DNA of 45,828 nt, from NCBI GenBank assembly GCA_902793295.1, contig CADBDA010000019.1, forward strand, positions 1 to 45,828. Reading direction: 5' to 3'. Numbering within the stretch: position 1 is the stretch's first letter; each line of letters begins with the position of its first letter. Source of the DNA: an uncultured Bacteroidota bacterium (lineage in GTDB: Bacteria > Bacteroidota > Bacteroidia > Bacteroidales > P3). A program made the translations under genes and the position numbers. This document shows positions 1 through 7,243 of the stretch, piece after piece. The notes beneath the pieces were generated by a model, which was given only the letters and a program-made list of their open reading frames with translations, made no database searches and was not told the DNA's origin.

Positions 1-355
1 TGACGTAAATGGCGTTAAGAAAATGGTTCCGACAGCACGTTAAAAAACGGCCACTGTCTGAGCGAGGTCACCGTCTTACTTCGGTAAAGAAGAAAGCATA
101 CAAGTCCTAACGACCAACCCCCAAAAGGTTCCGACAGACCTGCGAGTTTGGACGTTTTAGTGATGGCGGAGCCATTTTTAGCCATTTCGTCAGCGGTATT
201 ACTTCGACGTACCAAGCACTTTCTTTGCGAGCGTTTCTTTTTGCTTCGGAAAAGAAATGCGGAAAAACAGATCAAAGAAACCAACCATAAATATCATCAC
301 CTCATAAAATCAAAAAAAACAAAGAAAAAACCCACCCCGCCACCCCTCTGTTTCT
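1..355. repeat. Non-coding region with degenerate repeat pieces
   Basis: No convincing gene lies here. The stretch reads as diverged copies of parts of the long repeat that follows. The block around 210-262 (AAGCACTTTCTTTGCGAGCG and what follows) resembles 1046-1110, the piece around 138-146 (CCTGCGAGTT) recurs near 970 and 13397, and TGTCTGAGCG at 55 recurs near 890 and 13318. Open frames on both strands are short and of odd composition. Confidence 0.5.
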
Positions 356-564
356 AAAACCGACCCCCCAATAGAACATCCCCACTCATTAAAAAACACT
401 TCTTCTCCCGTAGCTTGCTGTAGGGTGAAGCAAAGAGCCAGTGGCTCTTTGCGATAGCGACGAAAGGAGCGGAGAAAGCCACCCGTCGCGGTGGCTGCGC
501 TTAGGATAAGCGCCCCGCCGATCCGAATACGGCGGCAAAAACAAATCCGACCTCCTGTATCCAA
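356..564. repeat. Long hairpin-rich repeat, unit A1
   Basis: The unit starts near CCCAATAGAACATCCCC and ends near GTATCCAAAA. It contains several short perfect hairpins: AAAGAGCCA/TGGCTCTTT around one base (near 433-451), GCCACC/GGTGGC, and GCGCTTA/TAAGCGC around three bases. The next unit (565-775) and one at 12985-13202 are close copies, so this is a dispersed intergenic repeat and not a gene. Confidence 0.75.
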
Positions 565-775
565 AAAGGAACCCCAATAGAACATCCCCTCTTAATAAAA
601 AACGCTTCGTCTCCCGTAGCTTGCTGTAGGGTGAAGCAAAGAGCCAGTGGCTCTTTGCGATAGCGACGAAAGGAGCGGAGAAAGCCACCCGCCGCGGTGG
701 CTGCGCTTAGGATAAGCGCTCCGCCGATTCGAACACGGCGGCAAAAACTAAATAAAACCAACCAACCACCCGTAT
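565..775. repeat. Long hairpin-rich repeat, unit A2
   Basis: This is a tandem neighbour of the preceding unit, in the same orientation and with the same order of hairpins. The differences lie mostly in loops and linkers, while the arms stay paired. The unit at 12985-13202 is a third copy. Confidence 0.75.
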
Positions 776-1252
776 CCAAAACCGACCCCCCCAATAGAAC
801 ATCCCCTCTTAATAAAAAACGCTTCGTCCCTCGTAGCTTGCTGGAGGGTGATAGGAAATCACAAGCAGGAGGCTGTAAAGGACGCAGGGTGTCTGAGCGC
901 GATTACCTTCAAAAGCCAAAAAGAAATCCAGAACCTCAAACCAACCGACAAAAGTAAAAAAGCATCGACGAACCTGCGAGTTCCTGCGCCACAGCCTCCT
1001 GAGCCGATGATTTCCATCGCCCGGAAGCAGCGGACAATCTCCTTACGTGAAAAAAGCACTTTTTCTTTGCCAGCGTTTCTATTTTTGCTTTGGAAAAAAG
1101 AAATGCTGATAGACAATAAAAGGAAGAAATGCTGATAAGCAATAAAGAAAAAAAACTAACCAAATAAAAGAAGAATCTTTTGCACCCCTCAGCCAATTCG
1201 AAAAGTGAGGGACTTTTCGGGCTTCGACTCATAGCTTCACAGGAGCTCTTTC
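776..1252. repeat. Long repeat, unit A3 with divergent tail
   Basis: The first about 70 bases match the two units before it. After GCTTGCTGGAGGGTGATAGG it switches to another module that recurs almost unchanged at 13276-13480 and 13603-13655. The tail carries further hairpins, such as GAAAAGT/ACTTTTC around 1199-1217. The order of modules is the same in both clusters, which points to duplication of a composite unit. No gene is seen. Confidence 0.7.
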
Positions 1253-1338
1253 ATATTTCCGGCTCTGGCAAAGAAAAGTTGATGAAAAAAGAAGATGAAG
1301 ATAAAGTTGAAGAAAAAATAAGAGTAGAAGAAAAAAAA

Positions 1339-1404
1339 GAAGTGAAAATGAAGAAAAGAAGAAGTGAAAATGAAGAAAAGAAGAAGTGAAAATGAAGAAG
1401 AAAG
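1339..1404. repeat. 22-bp tandem repeat, three copies
   Basis: The unit GAAGTGAAAATGAAGAAAAG plus AA is repeated from 1339, 1361 and 1383, the last copy being partial. It lies within purine-rich low-complexity DNA between the long repeat and the HAD gene. Confidence 0.8.
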
Positions 1405-1434
1405 AATAGTTGATAAATAAAGAGAAAAGAAAAA

Positions 1435-1497
1435 GAATAAAAAGAAAAAGAATAAAAAGAAAAAGAATAAAAAGAAAAAAAATAAAAAGAAAAAAAA
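1435..1497. repeat. 15-bp A-rich tandem repeat, four copies
   Basis: The unit GAATAAAAAGAAAAA repeats from 1435, 1450, 1465 and, with one change, 1480. It lies 3' of the minus-strand HAD gene. Frames through it encode only Lys/Phe/Ser-rich strings and are not genes. Confidence 0.8.
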
Positions 1498-1540
1498 ACT
1501 CCCCGTAATATCAGATTCACCCTTCCCCTATAAGTGTTAT

Positions 1541-2197
1541 TTAAGTATTTGGTGTTAAGAGAGATGGTATAGGATTCCCTTGGGAATCAAAGAGATCGAC
1601 AATACTGCCTTGCGAGAGGTGGTATCCCCTTATGCCGGCAGCTCGAGCGCCTTCAAGATTCTTCTCTATATCGTCGATGAACACAGTGGCTGAGGGCTCC
1701 AGGTGCTGCTCTCGGATGATGATATCGAAGCCTTCCTTGGCAGGCTTGCGACAGTGCATCTGATGGGAGAAATAGGCGGCATGGAAGCATTCGGCGAAGA
1801 TGTCAAATCCATACTTTTCCTTCATCCTGTGGGTGAAGCAGTCGTAGTTGATCTGGTTGGTGTTGCTGAACAGGTAAACGCCATAGCGTTTCTTGAGACG
1901 CAGGAGCAGCTCGACGCGTTCGCGTGGGATGTCGATCAGTATGGCGTTGACGATATCGTCGATCTCGCTGTCGCTCAACTCAGGGAGCCGGGCCACACGA
2001 CGTATGTAGTCGCGGTATTCCTCGACGGTGATTAGCCCTTTTTCGAAGAGGTCCATCTCGTGGGTCTGGAAATCCTTGCTGTAGAACTGGCCCAGATGGG
2101 TGATGCCGCGGCGGGCAATGGCCTCAACGACATTCTCGTAACGGATGTCGTAGACCACGCCTCCAAGGTCGAATATGATGTTCTTGATAGTATTCAC
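1541..2197 (-). CDS. HAD superfamily (subfamily IA, YihX-like) phosphatase
   Basis: This is a predicted cytosolic haloacid dehalogenase-fold phosphatase of 218 residues, close to the usual length of the YihX/glucose-1-phosphatase branch. Motif I is FDLGGVVYD with nucleophile D10; glycine in place of the second acid at position 12 is normal for this branch. Motif II is S111 in FSNTN, motif III is K151 in CRKPAKEGF, and motif IV is the acid pair in FIDD (175-176). Residues 17-90 form the helical cap. The substrate cannot be read from sequence. It stands alone, transcribed away from the tRNA-Asp/ssrA pair, with a promoter -7 element at 2281-2288. Confidence 0.9.
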   Translation of the reverse strand: MNTIKNIIFDLGGVVYDIRYENVVEAIARRGITHLGQFYSKDFQTHEMDLFEKGLITVEEYRDYIRRVARLPELSDSEIDDIVNAILIDIPRERVELLLRLKKRYGVYLFSNTNQINYDCFTHRMKEKYGFDIFAECFHAAYFSHQMHCRKPAKEGFDIIIREQHLEPSATVFIDDIEKNLEGARAAGIRGYHLSQGSIVDLFDSQGNPIPSLLTPNT

Positions 2198-2280
2198 GAC
2201 AAATTAGAAAATGAGTTATTTTATTGAATTATATAGTCTTATAGTGATTTTCTGCGCAATGGTTTTTTGCGAATGTGTTG

Positions 2281-2288
2281 CAAAGGTA
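2281..2288 (-). promoter_or_regulatory. Promoter -7 element for the HAD gene
   Basis: The minus strand reads TACCTTTG, a match to the Bacteroidota TAnnTTTG element, 84 bases upstream of the HAD start codon. No clear -33 TTTG was found at the expected distance. Confidence 0.5.
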
Positions 2289-2413
2289 CGATTTTTGGAG
2301 AAAATGAGGTCCGGAATGGTGAAAAATGCATGTGATTGCGGTTTTTGTATGAAAAATAATATAATTGTAAATCAAGCGTTTTCAATTTATTTTTGCAGAA
2401 AAAAGAAAAAAAA

Positions 2414-2444
2414 TTTGTCAGTATCGAAAAAAGTTGTACTTTTG
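2414..2444 (+). promoter_or_regulatory. Promoter for tRNA-Asp
   Basis: TTTG at 2414-2417 and TACTTTTG at 2437-2444 are separated by 19 bases, an exact fit to the Bacteroidota sigma-70 consensus. The predicted start near 2451 leaves a leader of about 30 bases before the tRNA. Confidence 0.8.
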
Positions 2445-2482
2445 CACTCGCATTTAAGGAAGAAAGACTGGAAAATGCAAAC

Positions 2483-2560
2483 GGTTCGGTAGTTCAGTTT
2501 GGTTAGAATACATGCCTGTCACGCATGGGGTCGCGAGTTCGAGTCTCGTCCGGACCGCCA
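2483..2560 (+). tRNA. tRNA-Asp (anticodon GTC)
   Basis: The acceptor stem GGTTCGG pairs with CCGGACC at 2550-2556, with one T-G wobble. The anticodon arm is CATGC-CTGTCAC-GCATG, giving anticodon GTC. The T loop is TTCGAGT, G is the discriminator and CCA is encoded at 2558-2560. All four arms are intact. Confidence 0.97.
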
Positions 2561-2570
2561 AACAAAGAAG

Positions 2571-2596
2571 AAGCTCTCATTCGGGAGCTTTTTTTA
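2571..2596 (+). terminator. Rho-independent terminator after tRNA-Asp
   Basis: AAGCTC pairs with GAGCTT around a short loop, extended by a T-G and a C-G pair, and is followed by a run of seven T (2589-2595). It lies between tRNA-Asp and ssrA, so ssrA probably has its own start or relies on read-through. Confidence 0.8.
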
Positions 2597-2623
2597 TGCA
2601 AACACTTTAGAATCCCTATTCCT

Positions 2624-3014
2624 GGGGCTGACTGGTTTTGACAGCAAGGAGATGGATTTGTAAGCATGCAGGCTCACGCATCAGCAGCCTTGACCACCGA
2701 TGCACTAAATTTAATTGGCGAAAATAACTACGCTCTTGCTGCATAACCGAAGCACAGTAGGTTAGCTTAATCCCCGCAACAGTTGTGGGGACAAGACATC
2801 TCCCACAGGCCCCGACCGTCGGCATGTGATTCGGAGGTGCTCGCAAAGACGGGATAGCCGGCATAAAGCCTCGCAGTGCCGGTGAATTTTTAGAGGCTAC
2901 GGTCGGCCTTGGGTGTCCGCGTCCGGAGTCGCCCCGACAACCAATCACGGAATAAGCATGTAGAAAGCACGTCAGTCGCTTGTTTGGACGGCGGTTCGAC
3001 TCCGCCCAGCTCCA
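2624..3014 (+). ncRNA. ssrA: Transfer-messenger RNA
   Basis: tmRNA releases stalled ribosomes and tags the stalled peptide for proteolysis. The 5' end GGGGCTGACTGGTTTTGACA is the classic start, and GGGGCTG pairs with CAGCTCC at 3007-3013. The TTCGACTCC T arm lies just before it. The tag frame is at 2717-2746. The 3' CCA is not encoded; CTT stands at 3015-3017. The one-piece length of about 390 nt is normal for the phylum. Hairpins follow directly. Confidence 0.97.
2717..2746 (+). other. tmRNA tag-peptide reading frame
   Basis: The codons read GENNYALAA followed by TAA, with GGC as the likely resume codon at 2717-2719. The ALAA end is the ClpXP degron seen in most bacteria. Confidence 0.9.
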
Positions 3015-3021
3015 CTTTCAA

Positions 3022-3085
3022 CGGGGTAAAATTACCCCGAAATACAAAGAAAGACACTGATAATCTTTTTGATTATCAGTGTCTT
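3022..3085. terminator. Two hairpins 3' of ssrA, probable bidirectional terminator
   Basis: The first hairpin pairs CGGGGTAA with TTACCCCG around two bases (3022-3039). The second has a perfect 15-bp stem (3051-3065 with 3071-3085) around TTTTT. Plus-strand T runs are weak; on the minus strand the second hairpin is followed by TTTCTTTG. Confidence 0.65.
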
Positions 3086-3091
3086 CATTAG

Positions 3092-3400
3092 GAAAAGTTC
3101 GTTCTCCAAGTGGAGCTGCCAGGAAACGACTATGTCTTTTGCATCATAGACCTTTGCTCGGGTTGCATTACGGCCGCTTATACGGGCATCGTACCGCTCG
3201 CCGCCGAACTGCATCGGCTGCCAGTATAGCTATAGGGTGAAAGCTTGGCCAACAACACATTCCAAGCCGCCTTTTTCGCCCTGGGCCACGCTGCAATGCT
3301 CGCCAATGTGATACACGGAGACTCCTCCTGGCCCCTCTACGAGATAGGCCAACAGGGAGGCCTGACACTTGTCCGCCGTCTCACCTCAATAGGCGAATAG
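3092..3400 (+). pseudogene. 3' remnant of an unrecognised gene with two in-frame stops
   Basis: One plus-strand frame keeps a protein-like composition across the stretch but has TAG at 3227 and 3233 and no start codon after the stop at 3089. It encodes VLQVELPGNDYVFCIIDLCS and further on LANNTFQAAFFALGHAAMLA, then ends at TAG 3398-3400. It sits straight after ssrA and before the promoter of the next operon. I do not recognise the family. The even codon use suggests decay of a real gene, but this is inference from one frame only. Confidence 0.4.
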
Positions 3401-3536
3401 TTCACAAACAATATCGCAAATACCATTAAAACATCATTTCACTAAGTGATTCTGATAATCTGGTTCAGGTCTTTCTATAAGGAAGTCCTGTTTTGTTATG
3501 TTTATTTTCAATACATTACAAAACGGACCAAAACGG

Positions 3537-3569
3537 TTTGAGGTTGTGACACAATAATGTTTAAATTTG
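3537..3569 (+). promoter_or_regulatory. Promoter of the small-repeat-protein/channel operon
   Basis: TTTG at 3537-3540 and TAAATTTG at 3562-3569 are spaced by 21 bases and match the consensus exactly. The predicted start near 3576 gives a leader of about 18 bases to the ATG at 3594. It also argues against the in-frame TTG at 3567, which lies inside the -7 element. Confidence 0.8.
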
Positions 3570-3593
3570 CACATCATTTTAAACAAACTAGTT

Positions 3594-3959
3594 ATGGGAC
3601 TCTTAAACAACATCAAAGACGCTTTTAACAAGGCGGAATTCACAGTGGCACCGAACAAGAAACTCAAGACCATTTCGGCCGATTTCAAGAAGAGCTTCGA
3701 TCTAACGCTGGCATTCTACAAAGGCGTTCAGCTTGCCGACCCCGAGATGACGCTCGCTGCGCTGAACAGCAAGACCTCCAAAGAGGTGAACACCAAAGCC
3801 GACGGCCTGAAGATCAAAGGCTCGATGAAGGTGGGCGATGCCGAGAAACTCTTCGACCAGAACTTTGGCGTCACCGTCCAAATCAAAGACAAGGCCGGCA
3901 AAGTCCTCGTCCCCAACAATATCACCATCGGCCAGGCCGCCAGAGGGGAATACAAATAA
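3594..3959 (+). CDS. Small two-repeat protein, paralogue 1
   Basis: Uncharacterised protein of 121 residues without signal peptide or membrane segment, so probably cytosolic. Two copies of a strand-helix-strand motif can be seen. The first has the helix ISADFKKSF, then LTLAFYKG and the acidic turn DPEMTLAAL. The second is MKVGDAEKLFDQNFGVTVQI, followed by NITIGQA. The same pattern (hydrophobic strand, helix ending in F-x-x-x-F-G, strand ending in V-Y or V-Q, then D/N-x-x-TLA) recurs in the genes at 5583, 6176 and 6558, so these are paralogues. It is the first gene after the operon promoter and ends six bases before the nuclease-like gene. Function is not known. Confidence 0.8.
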   Translation: MGLLNNIKDAFNKAEFTVAPNKKLKTISADFKKSFDLTLAFYKGVQLADPEMTLAALNSKTSKEVNTKADGLKIKGSMKVGDAEKLFDQNFGVTVQIKDKAGKVLVPNNITIGQAARGEYK

Positions 3960-3965
3960 GGCGTT

Positions 3966-4625
3966 ATGGAACTACTGAAGCAAGCAAAAGAAGACATCCA
4001 GCAGTATTTAGAAAGTAAGGATGGCGAACTGCTTTTCAATGAGCGAGACTTGCAGATGCACTTGGCTATACATCTAATAGGCACGGGGCACTATGACGAT
4101 GTGGATGTGGAATACTATGTGCCATACGAGCAATTGGACAATTACATCTGGAAAAACGAATTGAAGTTGGATATTCTGGTGCACAAAGGCAATGAGTTTT
4201 TGCCAATAGAATTGAAGTACAAAACCAAGCGGCACTGCAAAAAGATATATAGGTTCAACGAAGAAATGCCTAATGGCGTTGAAGTACTGAAAAATCAAGG
4301 TGCACAAGACCTCGGCATGTACGACTTCTGGAAAGATGTTCGCCGTGTCGAGCTAGTGTGTCGTCGCTTCGCCGCAGTTAAGAACGGGCTGGCTGTATTC
4401 GTCACCAACGACAAGCAGTATCTTAACCATTGCCGAGAGACATCGAACAATTACCATTTTTGTATGTCCGAAGGCATTCACGACACATACAGGCATTGGA
4501 AGAACTCGGACAGCAGTTGTGCCGGGAGTCATCCTGACTTTGAACTCGAAAGAAATTACCTTGTCCACTGGGAAGACAACGTCTATGAGGGTGTTGAATT
4601 CTATTACTGCATTGTTGAAATATAA
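3966..4625 (+). CDS. PD-(D/E)XK nuclease-like protein
   Basis: Soluble protein of 219 residues. The region KLDILVHKGNEFLPIELKYK holds D69, then E82-x-K84 after 12 residues. This is the D...ExK core of the PD-(D/E)XK nuclease fold, and an upstream ERDLQ (E26) fits the helix that often adds an acid to that site. The rest (90-219) has many His and Cys but no domain I can name. It lies 6 bases after the first small-repeat protein and 25 before the OmpA-like protein, so it belongs to the same transcript. Activity on DNA or RNA is inferred from the motif alone; similar folds also serve as inactive binding domains. Confidence 0.7.
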   Translation: MELLKQAKEDIQQYLESKDGELLFNERDLQMHLAIHLIGTGHYDDVDVEYYVPYEQLDNYIWKNELKLDILVHKGNEFLPIELKYKTKRHCKKIYRFNEEMPNGVEVLKNQGAQDLGMYDFWKDVRRVELVCRRFAAVKNGLAVFVTNDKQYLNHCRETSNNYHFCMSEGIHDTYRHWKNSDSSCAGSHPDFELERNYLVHWEDNVYEGVEFYYCIVEI

Positions 4626-4650
4626 TAATGTTATATTAAACAAATTAGGT

Positions 4651-5568
4651 ATGGTAAACAAAGTACGCGTTTACGGTAAAGCGCAAAATCGCACAGCTCT
4701 GGGCATTATGCACGCCTATATGGTCATGTATCCCCAAGCCACGATGGAAGACCTTCAAAAGGCTTTTCCAAACGAACTCAATCCCGATAGTGGAGTGAAG
4801 AAAAACTTCGTCCGCGCTGGCGAAAAAAGCACCGACGCCAACTGGGACGGCTTCTTCCAGAAGGAAGACGAGCTGCTAACCATGGGCGACGGCAGCCAAG
4901 TAGCCGTGGTCAAGATGTGGACCAAATCCAGTTTTGAGCGTTTGGTGACCCATGCGGCCCAATACGGCATCGAGATAGCCCAATTCGAGGAGGCAGAGGG
5001 TGGCGGCAAAAAAGGCTCGTTCCGCTTGGAATACCTCAACGGATATGTACCGCCAGCACCTGTATCACAGAAGAAAGGCATGTCCTGGTGGCTCTGGGCT
5101 ATTATTGGCGCAATCATTGCAGGACTCATCATCGCTCTGCTCTGCCGTCCGAAAGCCAAAGCCGAGGTGGTGACGGTAACCGACACTGTGGTACAGACAG
5201 TAGTAGACACCATTTACATCCAGCAGCTTGAAAAGATTGAAGACAACTTCAATGCCGCCGAGTTCGTGAAGGGCAAGGCCGACCTCAGCGAGGATGCCAA
5301 GTTTGTCCTCCATGACCTAGCCAAACTGATGAATCAGTATCCTGAACTGAAGTTGCGCATTGAGGGCCACACCAGCGCCGAGGGCGACGCCAACTTCAAC
5401 CAGAAGCTCAGCGAGGCACGCGCGCAGGCCGCCGTCACCTTCCTCGTGGAGCACGAGGGCATCGACGCCAGCCGTTTAGAGGCAGCAGGCTACGGCAGCA
5501 ACAAACTGAAGAACGCCGACGATCCGATGGCTCCGGAGAACCGCCGTACCGAATTCAAAATCATCTAA
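4651..5568 (+). CDS. Inner-membrane protein with periplasmic OmpA-like domain
   Basis: Residues 1-140 form an unrecognised soluble domain with no signal peptide. One membrane segment follows (WLWAIIGAIIAGLIIALLC, about 150-168), then a Val/Thr/Asp-rich linker and a C-terminal OmpA-type peptidoglycan-binding domain (about 200-305). That domain shows the family signature IEGHTSAEGDANFNQKLSEA and ends with ENRRTEFKII. The topology puts the N-terminal domain in the cytosol and the OmpA domain on the cell wall. ATG at 4651 is chosen because the earlier in-frame start lies inside the preceding gene. MotB and ZorB use a similar wall-anchor layout. In this operon the protein could tether the complex to peptidoglycan, which is inference. 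Confidence 0.85.
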   Translation: MVNKVRVYGKAQNRTALGIMHAYMVMYPQATMEDLQKAFPNELNPDSGVKKNFVRAGEKSTDANWDGFFQKEDELLTMGDGSQVAVVKMWTKSSFERLVTHAAQYGIEIAQFEEAEGGGKKGSFRLEYLNGYVPPAPVSQKKGMSWWLWAIIGAIIAGLIIALLCRPKAKAEVVTVTDTVVQTVVDTIYIQQLEKIEDNFNAAEFVKGKADLSEDAKFVLHDLAKLMNQYPELKLRIEGHTSAEGDANFNQKLSEARAQAAVTFLVEHEGIDASRLEAAGYGSNKLKNADDPMAPENRRTEFKII

Positions 5569-5582
5569 AACACAATTACATT

Positions 5583-6137
5583 ATGGCAACAACGACCAAG
5601 AAAACCACGACGGCCAAACCTGCAGCAAAGAAGACTACGACGGCCAAAACCGCAGTAAAAAAGACCGCAACAGCCAAACCTGCTGCAAAGAAGACCACCA
5701 CAACGGCCAAACCCGCTGTAAAGAAAACCTCTCCGGCAAAGACTGCTGTCGAGTTGTCGGTGAATGGAAACAAGAAAATAGCCACGCTGAAAAAAGAGTT
5801 CAACAAGCAGTTCCCCTATCTGCGTCTGGGCATCTATTACAGCTATGCACGTCAGCAGGCGGCCAAAGGGGAGTCCATTACCCCCATCGATGGTGACAAG
5901 ACGTTGGCTTCGGTGCGTCGTGCCGATTCGGGTGGCGACATCTCTATTGGCGGCAACAAGAAAATCAAGACTCTTGAAAAAGAGTTCGACACTGTGTTTG
6001 GCCTCTACGCTCAGGTGTGCTACACCGAAAAAGACGGTCACCGCTATTACACCAGCGGCAGTGCCGATGAGATGACCCTTGCGGCCTTCAACAAAAAGTG
6101 CGAAGCCAATGGCTGCAAGAAGGGAGAATGGAAATAA
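5583..6137 (+). CDS. Small two-repeat protein with Lys/Ala/Thr-rich tail, paralogue 2
   Basis: The 184-residue protein starts with about 55 residues built of KKTTTAKPAA-like units, which resembles histone H1-like tails that bind nucleic acid. Two copies of the operon's repeat follow. The first is ELSVNGNKKIATLKKEFNKQ with a later DKTLASV, and the second is ISIGGNKKIKTLEKEFDTVF with a later DEMTLAAF. The tail is cationic and unlike the other three paralogues. The gene starts 14 bases after the OmpA-like gene. A nucleic-acid or polyanion-binding role for the tail is inference. Confidence 0.8.
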   Translation: MATTTKKTTTAKPAAKKTTTAKTAVKKTATAKPAAKKTTTTAKPAVKKTSPAKTAVELSVNGNKKIATLKKEFNKQFPYLRLGIYYSYARQQAAKGESITPIDGDKTLASVRRADSGGDISIGGNKKIKTLEKEFDTVFGLYAQVCYTEKDGHRYYTSGSADEMTLAAFNKKCEANGCKKGEWK

Positions 6138-6175
6138 TGACAAATAATATATTCACCAATTAAAACAATTCAATT

Positions 6176-6523
6176 ATGGAAATCAAAGTTGATGGACGCC
6201 TTTTGGTGTCAACGCTCTGCGAGCGCTTTAAAGAAGAATTCGGTGGCACGCTGCGCGTGTACCAAGGTCAGAAACGTCTCACCGGTAGCGAGAAAGTGAG
6301 CGAAATTGCCAGCAAGACAGGCAGTTATGAGTGCCGTGGCAGCAAGACCGTTGGCGGCTTCGAGAAGGATATGATGGAGAACTTCGGACTGAAGATCCAG
6401 GTGGCCTCGGCCGACGACTGGGTGCTGGCTCTCGACGAGATGACCCTCGCCAAACTGCCCGAAATCCCTAAAAATGCAAAAAAAGCAGATATGGATGCCC
6501 TTAAAGCAAAATATGCAAAATAA
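6176..6523 (+). CDS. Small two-repeat protein, paralogue 3
   Basis: Uncharacterised cytosolic protein of 115 residues. The first repeat is EIKVDGRLLVSTLCERFKEE followed by GTLRVYQG. The second is KTVGGFEKDMMENFGLKIQV followed by DEMTLAKL. The C-terminal 20 residues are Lys/Ala-rich. It is related to the genes at 3594, 5583 and 6558. The start ATG at 6176 follows a short AT-rich gap of 38 bases with no promoter motif, which fits continued transcription from 3576. Confidence 0.8.
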   Translation: MEIKVDGRLLVSTLCERFKEEFGGTLRVYQGQKRLTGSEKVSEIASKTGSYECRGSKTVGGFEKDMMENFGLKIQVASADDWVLALDEMTLAKLPEIPKNAKKADMDALKAKYAK

Positions 6524-6557
6524 AAACTTTTTATCAACACTTTAAATCATAATTATT

Positions 6558-6869
6558 ATGGCAGAATTCAAATTAGATGGCCGTATGAAGGTCAAAAGTC
6601 TGAAGGAAAACTTCAACAAATGCTTCGGCGCCACGCTTCGCGTCTACACCACTCCTGCTTGCAAGCAGTTTGCCGACGACAACGCCACCTTGGCCAGCAT
6701 CCGTGCTGAGGGCGCCAAGGGCGGTGAGCTCACCGTGGGCGGCAACCTCCGCGTAGGCAACTTCGAGGACAAGCTGAAAGAGATGTACGGCATCGGCGTA
6801 CAGGTTGCCAACAAGGACAACAGCAAGCTTGCCGACAACACTGCCACCCTTGTGGCTGCGGGCAAGTAA
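6558..6869 (+). CDS. Small two-repeat protein, paralogue 4
   Basis: This cytosolic protein of 103 residues is the leanest member of the family, two repeats and almost nothing else. The first is FKLDGRMKVKSLKENFNKCF with ATLRVYTT and NATLASI; the second is LTVGGNLRVGNFEDKLKEMY with IGVQVANK and NTATLVAA. It is the best copy for defining the repeat: strand with a GG/DG turn, helix, strand, TLA turn. No function is known to me. Confidence 0.8.
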   Translation: MAEFKLDGRMKVKSLKENFNKCFGATLRVYTTPACKQFADDNATLASIRAEGAKGGELTVGGNLRVGNFEDKLKEMYGIGVQVANKDNSKLADNTATLVAAGK

Positions 6870-6931
6870 TGTCAACCCCAATCCGGCAGATGGGAGACTG
6901 TCCGCCGGGTTCCATTTTAAACTACATTATT

Positions 6932-7192
6932 ATGAGCGTAGAATACTACCGTAAGCGCCTTATCGACCTTAGGACCGATGTTGACAAAGAGCGCGAAGCA
7001 AAGAAAAGAGACAATGCACATTATGCAGATCTCGTCAAGCGTGCCACCAGCACCAGTAGTAAGGCCAGCTACCGTAAACAGAAAATCGACCACGCCGCCA
7101 GCCACGACCGTCGTATCGAGAGCCTGAAGCGCGAGATTGAACGGGCCAAAGAAAGCTTGGCACGTGAGCGTGCTGCCGCCAAGCGGAAATAA
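6932..7192 (+). CDS. Small basic coiled-coil protein
   Basis: The 86-residue protein is almost entirely charged helix, rich in Lys, Arg, Glu and Ala, and ends in RERAAAKRK. Heptad-like spacing suggests coiled coil over about 1-30 and 55-80. ATG 6932 is preferred to an earlier in-frame ATG at 6869, since that would add a linker of odd composition overlapping the previous gene's stop. It has no membrane segment. It lies between the repeat proteins and the channel in the same run of genes. It could be an adaptor, but nothing shows that directly. Confidence 0.7.
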   Translation: MSVEYYRKRLIDLRTDVDKEREAKKRDNAHYADLVKRATSTSSKASYRKQKIDHAASHDRRIESLKREIERAKESLARERAAAKRK

Positions 7193-7195
7193 ATG

Positions 7196-7243
7196 TGTTA
7201 ATGCGTTAGTGTGTTAACGTGTTAATTTGTTAATGTTTGAATG
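7196..7243 (+). repeat. 8-bp tandem repeat abutting the channel start codon
   Basis: Six units follow each other: TGTTAATG, CGTTAGTG, TGTTAACG, TGTTAATT, TGTTAATG, TTTGAATG. The last contains the first ATG of the channel gene (7241), and a second ATG follows directly at 7244. The array fills the whole 48-base gap between the coiled-coil gene and the channel. Confidence 0.75.

Noticed and set aside
1180..1520. Lys/Glu-rich or Phe/Ser-rich frames in the A-rich microsatellites
   Set aside because: They are products of short tandem repeats and lack any start context or conserved pattern.
2211..2492. Plus-strand frame of 93 codons before tRNA-Asp
   Set aside because: It spans the promoters of both the HAD gene and tRNA-Asp and has no protein-like pattern.
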